Of a DNA stretch of 64,000 bases, positions 8,263 to 16,633 are shown in pieces; within the stretch, counting starts at the first letter, position 1, and each line of letters opens with the position of its first letter. Made by a program: the position numbers and the translations under genes. A model generated the notes under the pieces. It was not told where the DNA came from and searched no databases. It saw nothing but the letters and a program-made list of their open reading frames with translations. This DNA is from Megasphaera_A sueciensis (lineage in GTDB: Bacteria > Bacillota > Negativicutes > Veillonellales > Megasphaeraceae). Location of the stretch: positions 992,001 through 1,056,000 of the forward strand of contig NZ_CP116939.1 in NCBI RefSeq assembly GCF_050219315.1, in the 5' to 3' direction.

Positions 8263-9171
8263 ATGAAAGATACTACTAAAGGATATTATGCAATAACGTT
8301 GCAATCAAGTATTATCGGACTCTCTTATATGTTTGTAAAAATCGCACTCCAAAGTACCCATCCTATTGATCTATTAGCTCATCGATTTACAATCGCTGCG
8401 ATGGCTATTCTTATATTCCGGATATGCAAAACCAATACTATTTCCATCAAATGGCGCGATGTATTAAACATACTCCCCTTAAGCATTATGTATCCCTTCT
8501 TGTTTTTCTTATTTCAAACACTGGGACTGGACATCGTATCTTCTACAGCAGCCGGAATCATCTATGCGATTACGCCTATTCTTACACTGATTATTGCCAA
8601 CATCATATTAGGGGAATCCATTAGCCCGAAGCAAAAAGCATTGATGTCCCTCTCCATATGCGGTGTCATTTTTATTAACATGATGAGCGGACAGGACACA
8701 GGAAATAGTATGTATATAGGATTTTTATATATCTTTTTATCCGCGGTTTCCGCTGCATTATGTACCGTATTTACAAGAAAATTATCTAAACATTATTCTA
8801 CCTTTATCCTTACATATATAATGACACTACTGGGTTGTATAAGTTTCAATATACTCTCAATCATTCGCCATCTCCTGGAAGGAACAATTTCAGCTTATTT
8901 TGACCCCTTTACCAATCTATCATTTGTTTTTCCCATTTTATACCTAGGCATTGCATCATCCCTGTTAACATCTTTGCTTTCGACCTATTCGCTAGGAAAA
9001 TTAGAGGCCTCTACGGTTGGACAATTCAACAACCTTTCTACTGTAATTTCTATTTTAGCCGGAGTCCTGTATCTGAAAGAACTTCTTTACGGATATCAGT
9101 ATATCGGCATTACAGCTATACTGATCGGTACAATTGGTTTCAGTTATTTAAACCAGCAAAAGAAAATGTAA
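8263..9171 (+). CDS. EamA/DMT-superfamily transporter
   Basis: A 302-aa protein with ten predicted transmembrane helices in two repeated five-helix EamA units (about 10-140 and 150-295). DMT signatures include the TM1 stretch SSIIGLSYMFVKIAL, SSTAAGIIYAITPILTLIIA in TM4, and LGESISPKQ before TM5, with a second LKELLYGYQYIG near the C-terminus. These proteins are metabolite or drug exporters or importers; the substrate is unknown. The ribosome site AAGGAA lies about 7 nt before ATG. Base composition is AT-richer than tex. A second, divergent EamA protein lies at 37.4 kb. Confidence 0.85.
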   Translation: MKDTTKGYYAITLQSSIIGLSYMFVKIALQSTHPIDLLAHRFTIAAMAILIFRICKTNTISIKWRDVLNILPLSIMYPFLFFLFQTLGLDIVSSTAAGIIYAITPILTLIIANIILGESISPKQKALMSLSICGVIFINMMSGQDTGNSMYIGFLYIFLSAVSAALCTVFTRKLSKHYSTFILTYIMTLLGCISFNILSIIRHLLEGTISAYFDPFTNLSFVFPILYLGIASSLLTSLLSTYSLGKLEASTVGQFNNLSTVISILAGVLYLKELLYGYQYIGITAILIGTIGFSYLNQQKKM

Positions 9172-9249
9172 CGGTACCCATTTTCTAGTACAACCTATAC
9201 CCTAATATATTTTTGCGAAGCTTCTCTCGTAATGTATTATGGATTATTA

Positions 9250-9285
9250 AATCGCAACTCAATTGATATGAATTGAGTTGCGATT
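9250..9285. terminator. Bidirectional terminator between the DMT gene and arsA
   Basis: A 15-bp perfect stem (AATCGCAACTCAATT with its complement, 6-nt loop) lies between two convergent genes. Confidence 0.75.
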
Positions 9286-9293
9286 CAACAAAA

Positions 9294-11045
9294 TTACAGC
9301 AATTCCAACAATTTTTCACCTTTTACTTCAAACGGTTTCCATGGAATGACCGCATACTGACCGTCGGATATGGTATCCACTTCATGGATCCATTGCAATT
9401 CAGTTGCGGCTTTTGCCTTCAAAAAATCACTTTTTGTATTCACCGTCGAGTAACTGGCATTGATTACCCACCATCTGACGGCAAGCCCTGCCCGCTTTAG
9501 ATCATCCAATAACCGCTTTGCTTCATAAAACGGAGTCGTTTCTGCAAGTGTTACAATAATAACTTCTGTTTCATTAGGATCTTTTAATCTGGGAAGTAAT
9601 TCTTTTTCTGCATCCGATACATCCCCACCGGAATTTTCTATCTGCTGATTGTAATTTTGGGTAGATTCCAGTAAAAGGATCGTGTGTCCTGTCGGTGCTG
9701 TATCCAGTACAACGATTTCGTCCCGACTCTTCGCAACAATATCGGCAAAGGCACGAAATACGGCAATTTCCTGGGTACACGGCGATCGAAGATCTTCCTT
9801 GACATATTCAAGATCATCCTCCGGCATAGTCTGGCGTGCTTTCGCAAGCACTTCTTCCTGATATTTTTTCAATTCACCCTTTTCATCGATATGACTGACA
9901 GATATATCTTCTTTCGGTCCCATGACAAGGTTCAAATGATCAGCCGGATCCGTGGTAGCAAGACGCACCTTTTTCCCTTTACGATGCAGTCCAAGAGCGA
10001 TAGCCGCGGCGATTGTCGTCTTTCCGACTCCGCCTTTCCCCATTGTAAAGATTACTTTTTTATTTGACGCTTCAATTTCATCTACGACATCCGAAAGCGT
10101 GTACGCATTCGGATGCTGCACTGTAGACACGACAGGGGTATGTCCGGAATACGAAAGCAACTGTCTGACATGATCCACCCCAGTAATATTATACGCGCGC
10201 AGCGGTACCCTCGTGACAGATTGTCTTACTAAACTCCGGGGTATCTCCTGCAATGCCTCTTGTTGTTTTTTAAATAAAGCTGTTTCAACTGTATCATTTG
10301 CGTCATATGTTTCCAAAAGACCATTTATTACAAGTACCTGGTTACGGATCTCTAATGCTTCCAATTCATGGGAAGCCCGCTGTGCTTCCCGTATCGGTGC
10401 CGTTTCCGGCCGGGTGACAAGAATGATCGTAGTAAGACGGGTATCTGCCAACGTATGAACCGCTTTCTTATACATTTCTTTTTTATCCTCTAAACCGGAC
10501 AGTTGTCCGAGGCAGGAGGCCCCATGTTTGCTTTCGCTGATAAAACCGCTCCATGCAGACGGAAGCTGGAGCATACGGAGCGTATGTCCGGTTGGTGCCG
10601 TATCAAAAATAATATGGTCGAATTCTTCTGCTTTTTCCGAATTTGTCAAAAATTCAGAAAATGCATTAAATGCTGCAATTTCCACCGTACAAGAACCAGA
10701 TAGCTGTTCTTCTACATTTTTAATGGCAGAATCCGGTAATTTACCGCGATATGCGCCAATCACTGACTCCCGGTATTCCGCAGCAGCCGTCAGCGGATCC
10801 AGATTGGCAACGATCAAACGCGGGACATCCGCGATAGCAACACCTGCATCATTCAACGGGATACCGAATACATCTTGAAGATTAGAAGCAGGATCCGTAC
10901 TGACAAGCAGTATCTTTTCCCCTGCATCTGCCAAGGATACCGCAGTGGCACAGGCAATAGAAGTTTTTCCCACACCGCCTTTTCCTGTAAAAAACAGATA
11001 TTTCGTTGCTACTGTTTTCGCAGGATCATATAATGCTATTTCCAT
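9294..11045 (-). CDS. arsA: ArsA arsenite/antimonite-stimulated ATPase
   Basis: A 583-aa protein, the usual size of two-domain ArsA. Each half has a P-loop (GKGGVGKTS near residue 22, GKGGVGKTT near 335) and the ArsA signature DTAPTGHT. Three Cys contexts match the metalloid-binding triad (SGSCTVEI, GASCLGQL, SPCTQEI). ArsA takes As(III)/Sb(III) from ArsD and energises an ArsB-type efflux pump on the cytoplasmic membrane. A TTG 27 nt upstream would extend the frame, but AAGGAGG lies 8 nt before the ATG at 11045, so that start is chosen. It is cotranscribed with arsD (14-nt gap). No pump gene is adjacent. Confidence 0.95.
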   Translation of the reverse strand: MEIALYDPAKTVATKYLFFTGKGGVGKTSIACATAVSLADAGEKILLVSTDPASNLQDVFGIPLNDAGVAIADVPRLIVANLDPLTAAAEYRESVIGAYRGKLPDSAIKNVEEQLSGSCTVEIAAFNAFSEFLTNSEKAEEFDHIIFDTAPTGHTLRMLQLPSAWSGFISESKHGASCLGQLSGLEDKKEMYKKAVHTLADTRLTTIILVTRPETAPIREAQRASHELEALEIRNQVLVINGLLETYDANDTVETALFKKQQEALQEIPRSLVRQSVTRVPLRAYNITGVDHVRQLLSYSGHTPVVSTVQHPNAYTLSDVVDEIEASNKKVIFTMGKGGVGKTTIAAAIALGLHRKGKKVRLATTDPADHLNLVMGPKEDISVSHIDEKGELKKYQEEVLAKARQTMPEDDLEYVKEDLRSPCTQEIAVFRAFADIVAKSRDEIVVLDTAPTGHTILLLESTQNYNQQIENSGGDVSDAEKELLPRLKDPNETEVIIVTLAETTPFYEAKRLLDDLKRAGLAVRWWVINASYSTVNTKSDFLKAKAATELQWIHEVDTISDGQYAVIPWKPFEVKGEKLLELL

Positions 11046-11059
11046 AACCGCATTCCTCC

Positions 11060-11440
11060 TTAACAGCAACAATCGTTCGAACTACAGTTACAATTGGAAT
11101 TCTGTGCCGTATCCGATTTTGATTGTACTGTATCAATATCCACCTGAAGATATTCCGCAAATTCCGTATTGGTAAGATACCCACTTTCCTTGACGATCGC
11201 GCCGTCCACCATAGTTACCGGAAGTATTTCCATTCCTTTGGCATTCAATGCTGCATTGATGATCGTATTTTGTACAAATGCCTGAGGATCGGAAGACAAA
11301 TTATGCCTTACAATATGGATTCCTTCTTTTTTTAAATTTTCAACAACTGCTGCCACCCGGATCAATTCGGGATTCACGGAAGGACCGCATACTCCAGTGG
11401 AACAACACATTGCGGGATCAAAAATTTCAATTTTTTTCAT
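11060..11440 (-). CDS. arsD: ArsD arsenic metallochaperone
   Basis: A 126-aa protein of thioredoxin-like fold. Starting at the second of two adjacent ATGs, the Cys pair and third Cys fall at 12, 13 and 18 (AMCCSTGVCG), the As(III) site known from plasmid R773 ArsD. The C-terminal tail is Cys-rich (NCNCSSNDCCC), resembling the additional vicinal Cys pairs of ArsD. It hands As(III) to ArsA. The ribosome site AAAGGAG lies 6-9 nt upstream. It is the first gene of arsDA; normally arsR precedes it, and that is absent here. Confidence 0.95.
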   Translation of the reverse strand: MKKIEIFDPAMCCSTGVCGPSVNPELIRVAAVVENLKKEGIHIVRHNLSSDPQAFVQNTIINAALNAKGMEILPVTMVDGAIVKESGYLTNTEFAEYLQVDIDTVQSKSDTAQNSNCNCSSNDCCC

Positions 11441-11494
11441 CATTACTCACTCCTTTAATATAAATATCACAAATACCGGCTCCTTGCTGTAACC

Positions 11495-11663
11495 GTATAC
11501 ACTGGTTTTGCATATTTTTTGATATAATTTCATCGTTCGCATAACATAATATGATTATTATGTTTGTTTCCTATCTCTTTCTCTCTGTGCTATGTTTTTT
11601 ACATTCGTATACTCGATTACTCGTATACGCTATTATAGTATACCTTTTTCCATAGAAAAGCAA
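11495..11663 (-). promoter_or_regulatory. Candidate arsDA promoter and operator array
   Basis: On the minus strand a TATAAT (plus 11632-11637) lies about 190 nt upstream of arsD, with a TTGCTT-like -35 at a long 20-bp spacing (11658-11663). The palindrome GTATAC occurs four times (11495, 11607, 11623, 11638), three within 37 bp around the -10. This looks like a repressor-bound promoter. The rest of 11444-12064 is AT-rich with no gene. Confidence 0.45.
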
Positions 11664-11898
11664 GAAACTATTCAAAATATATCCTAGTTAAAAATACCTG
11701 CTTGCAAGTAATTACTACGCATGCATTTCATTTTTATAAATTCCTTGTAACCTGGATTTTCCAAACGGAAAAAGATATAGTCCTTTTGTATATTTGGGAA
11801 GACGTACTCACAGGTCATATCAAACATTGAAGATAACTTGATACAAGCAATACCTCACATAATGAAAGTAGTCAAAACACGCAGTATGACAGCAAAAT

Positions 11899-11925
11899 AG
11901 CCCCACATCATAACACTGTGAGGCT
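11899..11925 (-). terminator. Probable terminator of the GGDEF gene
   Basis: On the minus strand AGCCTCACA pairs with TGTGGGGCT (one G-U) followed by a short U-rich run, about 140 nt past the stop. Confidence 0.45.
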
Positions 11926-12064
11926 TATTACTGTTTGGCAAAATTATTATTGATAAATACCACGACTTTTTACATGTCTGATTTTTTCTTGTAACACCCA
12001 ATCTCAAGCTAGACGACCTGTTTCATTGGCAAACTGCAATAATACGACCATGATATGAATTAAT

Positions 12065-12964
12065 CTATATCCCATGCATAATTCCACATATAATTTTATC
12101 TTCACGTTTTGACTTAGCTATATATAAATTTTTGTCAGCCGTTTTTATCCATGCCGCCATATCCATATCTTTTTGTAACATGCACGCCCCTATGCTGCAA
12201 GTTGTTTTTATGATTCTATTCTCACTATTAAAAGAATACTGGTCTATATTTCTACATATTTTCGTCGCAATTATTTGTGCTTGTCCCCTCGTAACTTGAT
12301 CTAAATATATTAAAAACTCATCGCCGCCATACCGAGCCACCCAACTAGTAGAATTTGGTATTTTTTCCTTTAATGCGGAGGCAAACTGCTGTAATACAGC
12401 ATCGCCGCTTTGATGTCCATACGTATCATTGATTCGTTTAAAATAATTTATATCAATCATAAACAAACATGCCGGAAAATCGGATATACTTTGCTTAAAT
12501 ATTTCTACAGGCAGTCTTTCATTAATGAATCGCCGATTAAATACATCTGTCAATATATCTTTAAAAAGCGAATCATTCAGACGTAAAATTGCCTCTGTAA
12601 AATTTTCCTCCGTATTGCTGATAACGCTGTTCCATACACTTTTATGCGTAATATCTTGCAATAATTCAATTGCATATCGCCCTCCCTTGTATAGAAACGG
12701 AATCCCTGTTACCATACAACATTCATTATTCAATATTTCAAATTTTATGAGTGTTTTATTTTCACTTAGAGCGCGCAATGCAATGCAGTTGCTGCAAAAT
12801 TTATTTTTTTCTAAAACATTATAACAAACCGTTGAAGGGGGAACTTTAGAATTATGTCCATTGTATATGACCTTGTTAAAAATCGGATCAACAATTCTAA
12901 CTACATCATATATATCGGATAAAACATCAAGTACACGCTTTACATCATCCAAGCTTTTTTCCAT
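12065..12964 (-). CDS. PAS-GGDEF diguanylate cyclase
   Basis: A 299-aa cytoplasmic protein. The N-terminal PAS-like sensor (about 10-110) contains a CxxC (KFCSNC) and several more Cys. A short helical linker follows, then a GGDEF domain (about 135-295) with intact active motif RYGGDEF and metal Asp in FMIDINYFK. Two GTP are converted to c-di-GMP. No RxxD inhibitory site is seen five residues before GGDEF, so product feedback may be absent. GTG at 12979 could start the frame, but it forms the ribosome site (GTGGAG) of the ATG at 12964. No phosphodiesterase or PilZ gene is nearby. Confidence 0.9.
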   Translation of the reverse strand: MEKSLDDVKRVLDVLSDIYDVVRIVDPIFNKVIYNGHNSKVPPSTVCYNVLEKNKFCSNCIALRALSENKTLIKFEILNNECCMVTGIPFLYKGGRYAIELLQDITHKSVWNSVISNTEENFTEAILRLNDSLFKDILTDVFNRRFINERLPVEIFKQSISDFPACLFMIDINYFKRINDTYGHQSGDAVLQQFASALKEKIPNSTSWVARYGGDEFLIYLDQVTRGQAQIIATKICRNIDQYSFNSENRIIKTTCSIGACMLQKDMDMAAWIKTADKNLYIAKSKREDKIICGIMHGI

Positions 12965-13088
12965 TTTTGTCAACTCCACTAATTACTTCTGTAAATAGTA
13001 CTGGATACTATTGCTGTTTACTTATAAATTAATTCTGAATATTATCTTGTCCGTTCCCAGTATCGTTCCCCTGATTATGTTCAAAATT

Positions 13089-13343
13089 TTACTTACTATT
13101 ATTACCCGTACCAACGAAAAAACCGCTTGAAGTGGTAAAATTACCGTTATCAGCACCGGCAATAAAAGTAAAATGAGATGAAACGAAAGAATATAAACTA
13201 TCAACTTGACTTTTTATAGTGGACATACTATATACCATACATCCTATTAAAACAATACGTAATAAAATAATGGCATATTCGGTGAATCCCTGCCCTTTTT
13301 CACCAAAATAGCGTTTCATTAAATACTGTATGCACGTGGACAC
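13089..13343 (-). CDS. Flp/Fap-type IVb pilin, orphan
   Basis: An 84-aa protein with a type IVb prepilin signature: a basic leader, GQG, then the hydrophobic helix (GEKGQGFTEYAIILLRIVL) with Glu at position +5 (FTEY) of the mature protein. The variable C-terminal part is Gly/Ser-rich. The GTG at 13343 has AAGGAG 8 nt upstream and is preferred over ATGs further upstream. Flp pilins are cut by a TadV-like peptidase and assembled by a Tad machine; none of those genes is in the window. The Arg in the helix (LLRIVL) is unusual for a transmembrane pilin segment. Confidence 0.7.
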   Translation of the reverse strand: MSTCIQYLMKRYFGEKGQGFTEYAIILLRIVLIGCMVYSMSTIKSQVDSLYSFVSSHFTFIAGADNGNFTTSSGFFVGTGNNSK

Positions 13344-13533
13344 AATTTTTTCTCCTTGCATCGATACCATTGCAACTTTCTCTTTACTATTTATTCTAAC
13401 AAAAAAAATCAAAAAAAGAAACTATTATATAGAACAGGTATGTGTCAAGAAATTCACAGTAAACGGCATGCTTTCCCATTAATCGATTCGTCTGGTAAAG
13501 GCGAGGTGTTTCTTCTGTTCATACAAATTAAAG

Positions 13534-14152
13534 TTAAGTCCAAACGCTTATTATAATTTCATCAAAAATAAGAAGAAGCAAAAATACATTGAGAAAACAA
13601 AAATTCTGAAGGTCATTAGCAAGTTATATCACGATATGAATGGCGTGATAGGCCATCGCATAATGCGGGTGTTTTTAGCACGAAAAAATATCTATTTAAG
13701 TAAAACTACCATTCATAAATATATGAATAAGCAGTTAGGCTTAAAATCCATTGTAAGGCGGAAAAAGCCAGGCTATGTAAAAAGGAAAGCGCATAAAATA
13801 TTTTCTAATCTTTTACATCAAGACTTTACCGCTGAATCAAAGAATAGCAACAACCGCTTCTCCTTCATAGTGATCAGGGGGCGCAATTTAGTTCAATGGA
13901 GTTTGTTTCTTTCTGCAAGTCGGTAAAAATTACCCAAAGCATGAGTAAAGCGGGCTGTCCCTATGATAATGCACCCATGGAAAGATATTACAACACACTG
14001 AAAAATGAAGAGATCAACTTACATTACTACCATTCGGAGAAAGAACTTGACCATGCTGTCAATGATTTTGCCTATATTTGGTATAAAACCATGTACGGCC
14101 CCACTCTTACAACAACAATATGACTCCATTTGAGGCCAGATTTAGACGTTAA
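13534..14152 (+). pseudogene. Decayed IS3-family (IS150-like) transposase OrfB
   Basis: Fragments of an IS3 integrase-type transposase run in order across several frames: LSPNAYYNFIKNK, then GVIGHRIMRVFLARKN and MNKQLGLKSIVRRKKPGYV, then (after a jump) LHSDQGAQFSS with the second Asp, and AGCPYDNAPMERYYNTLK with the Glu. The block between LLHQDFTAE and LHSDQG, which should carry the first catalytic Asp, is deleted. A late frameshift breaks the MTPFEARFRR end. OrfA and terminal repeats were not found. It is inactive. Confidence 0.85.
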
Positions 14153-14191
14153 AAAAGTAGACTCAAGTGTTACAAAAATGCTTGATCACTA

Positions 14192-14222
14192 CAAAAGCAC
14201 CCATATAAAATGAGTGCTTTTG
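14192..14222 (-). terminator. Probable terminator downstream of alr
   Basis: The arms CAAAAGCAC and GTGCTTTTG pair with one internal mismatch, and a U-run follows on the minus strand. It lies 170 nt past the alr stop; 14223-14394 shows no gene. Confidence 0.5.
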
Positions 14223-14394
14223 GTGTAAAGGTTTACCCATTCCAACTCTTCCAAAGAATAGGTTTCAATAATTAATTTGTCTTTAATTATTATCCATTAT
14301 AAATTCTTACCGTTTTTGGTACTTTTATTGTAAAATGGTTTCATGTATAAGATTTTCTTATTTTAGTTTGTACTAATTTTATTCTAGCAGTAAA

Positions 14395-15594
14395 TTAATC
14401 AAAGAGGTACTCTATACGTTTTACAATTTTTCCCCCTCTAACATAAATACGCGGTACTCGGCGATTTATATTACATGTAATTTCATGCACAATTGTTCCT
14501 ATTTTATTAGCAATTTCTTTCAAAGATATTGTTTGATTTCCTTGACTACCAAAAAGAACTACTTCATCTCCCACTCTGACATCTGGAATACTGCTAACGT
14601 CAATCATACACTGATCCATACAAATATTGCCTACTTGTGGTACCCGTTTTCCATGACATAATACATTGGCCTTATTAGACAACAAACGTGAGTACCCATC
14701 GGCATATCCTAATGGTAATGTAGCAATTATCGTCGGTTTATTTGCTGTAAAACAACGTCCGTATGATACAGTATCTCCTATTTTTATCACTTTTACATGC
14801 GTAATACAGCAATGTAACGACATGGTTGGTTGAACATTAAATTTTCTCCCTGATACTTCATCAGATGGATCATACCCATATTGGATAATACCAGGCCGTA
14901 CCATATCATATCGAAAATCTGGATATTTCATTATTGCTGCACTACTACAACAGTGATGAAAATTGATGTTTACCCCTTCTTTTTTCAATATATCACAGAA
15001 CCAAGAAAATCGTTTAAATTGTTCTTTTGTAAAAGCCACATTTTTCAAATCTATCATATCAGATACACAAAAATGGGTAAAAATACCTTCTAATCTAATA
15101 TTGGGAAGTTTATGAATTTTCTTAATTTCTTCGATACTTTCCAGACATAGACGATACCCAATCCGCCCCATGCCGGTATCTATAGCAATATGTAAGTTAA
15201 CTAAACGGTTTAACTTCACCGCTTCATCTGAAAATTTCTTAGCATCATCATAATGAAAAACGGTGGCATCAACACCATAATTAATCAGCTCCTCCGCACG
15301 TCTACCGTCTGTATGTCCTAATATAATTGTTTTGGCAGTAATACCTGCTTGACGTAGCTCTACCGCTTCATCCAAACAAGCTACCGCTAAACAGTCAGCT
15401 CCATTAGCCAAAAAAGTTTTAGCCATTTCTACTGAACCATGTCCATATGAATTTGCCTTAACAACAGCTGCAATCTTTTTTTTCGGGCCAATAAAATTAC
15501 GGATATTTTGCATATTGTGTGCAGCTGCATCTAAATCGATTTGTACCCACACCGGCCTTTTCGTAAAATTCTGCGTAAGTTCATTGACATCCAT
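14395..15594 (-). CDS. alr: Alanine racemase
   Basis: A 399-aa fold-type III PLP enzyme interconverting L- and D-alanine. The PLP Lys is K46 in AAVVKANSYGHG; the second catalytic base is Tyr278 in GDTVSYGRCF. HIAIDTGMGRIG and LGYADGYSR are further family motifs. Length is normal and no signal peptide is visible, so it is cytoplasmic. It is the last gene of a minus-strand block with an XRE-cupin regulator, a beta-lactamase-fold hydrolase and oppABCDF, and is AT-rich like them. It may be a catabolic racemase acting on residues released from imported peptides rather than the housekeeping enzyme (inference). Confidence 0.93.
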   Translation of the reverse strand: MDVNELTQNFTKRPVWVQIDLDAAAHNMQNIRNFIGPKKKIAAVVKANSYGHGSVEMAKTFLANGADCLAVACLDEAVELRQAGITAKTIILGHTDGRRAEELINYGVDATVFHYDDAKKFSDEAVKLNRLVNLHIAIDTGMGRIGYRLCLESIEEIKKIHKLPNIRLEGIFTHFCVSDMIDLKNVAFTKEQFKRFSWFCDILKKEGVNINFHHCCSSAAIMKYPDFRYDMVRPGIIQYGYDPSDEVSGRKFNVQPTMSLHCCITHVKVIKIGDTVSYGRCFTANKPTIIATLPLGYADGYSRLLSNKANVLCHGKRVPQVGNICMDQCMIDVSSIPDVRVGDEVVLFGSQGNQTISLKEIANKIGTIVHEITCNINRRVPRIYVRGGKIVKRIEYLFD

Positions 15595-15793
15595 ATTTAG
15601 TCATCTTCCTTTTGCTGAATTAGAAACAACTATTTAAAACCAACATTTTATTTTTATATCATTAAAAATTTTAAATTCACAACTAATTACCAATTTTTAG
15701 TGCCTATAACACTATCTTAATAAAATTTCAAAAAGAATTCAAAACGGTAATACATACCCTCTATTTTTTACACATGTAGTATTTCAAACACCT

Positions 15794-16330
15794 TTAATAG
15801 CTTGCAGGAGTCATCGACCAAAGTGAAATGGCTGTTACATCTCCAATATTTACATAGCGATGCGGAATAGTACTATCTAAATAAATACTGTCTCCTTCGT
15901 ACAAAATGTAGTCAGTAAAACCATATTTTATTTTCATAATACCTTGAATAACATAACCCCACTCTTCTCCCTCGTGAGCAATAAGTTTATCATAATCACA
16001 TTCTCCCGGTTCAATTTTAACCAATAGTACCTCCATCCGGCGATTCTGCGGACTTAATTGTTCATAGGTAACATGAGAATCAGGTAGAATAATCTTCCTT
16101 CGTTCGTTTTTCTTAATAACTGCTTTTTTACCGTCAAATTCACAAAAAAAATAACTGATATGAACACCTAACGTTTTTGAAACATTCCACAATGTATCTA
16201 CAGATGGTTTTGTCAAATCACGTTCCATCTGACTAATAATACCTGTACTAAGCCCGGATTCTTTAGCTAGTGTTTGGATACTCATCCCTTTTTGTTTTCT
16301 CAATTCTCTAATTTGTTGTCCTAGTGTCAT
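15794..16330 (-). CDS. XRE-cupin transcriptional regulator
   Basis: A 178-aa protein: an N-terminal XRE helix-turn-helix (about 5-60, QIRELRKQKGMSIQTLAKESGLSTGIISQMER) and a C-terminal cupin barrel (about 105-175, EWGYVIQGIMKIKYGFTDYIL, then YEGDSIYLDSTIPHRYVN). Such regulators sense small molecules through the cupin, often amino-acid or polyamine-related compounds. The ribosome site AGGAGATATAATT precedes the ATG. It sits between alr and the hydrolase gene on the same strand, with a 200-nt gap to alr and 300 nt to the hydrolase, and is a good candidate local regulator. Confidence 0.9.
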   Translation of the reverse strand: MTLGQQIRELRKQKGMSIQTLAKESGLSTGIISQMERDLTKPSVDTLWNVSKTLGVHISYFFCEFDGKKAVIKKNERRKIILPDSHVTYEQLSPQNRRMEVLLVKIEPGECDYDKLIAHEGEEWGYVIQGIMKIKYGFTDYILYEGDSIYLDSTIPHRYVNIGDVTAISLWSMTPASY

Positions 16331-16633
16331 AATTATATCTCCTATCTTGTTGAGATTTTTATTAGAACCACAAAAAGTTATAATTGTAATAATTCAGGAA
16401 ATGTATTATTTCAGTCTGAGGATGATAAATTGCCAATATATTTTACATCAAGTAATTCTAGAAATTAGAACTACAGTAAATATAATTAACAATTATTATA
16501 AGATATTACAATCCAATAAATTCTTCTATACTGGAAAATTGTAGCCAAATAACATACTGATAATTTCATCCTGATTTCTAATTATTCTTATTTGCTTCTC
16601 CTTAATATCTAAATTTACATATTTGATACCTAT
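16331..16633 (-). other. AT-rich intergenic region
   Basis: About 300 nt between the hydrolase stop and the regulator start. No gene, RNA or clear terminator was recognised. It could hold the regulator's promoter. Confidence 0.3.
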
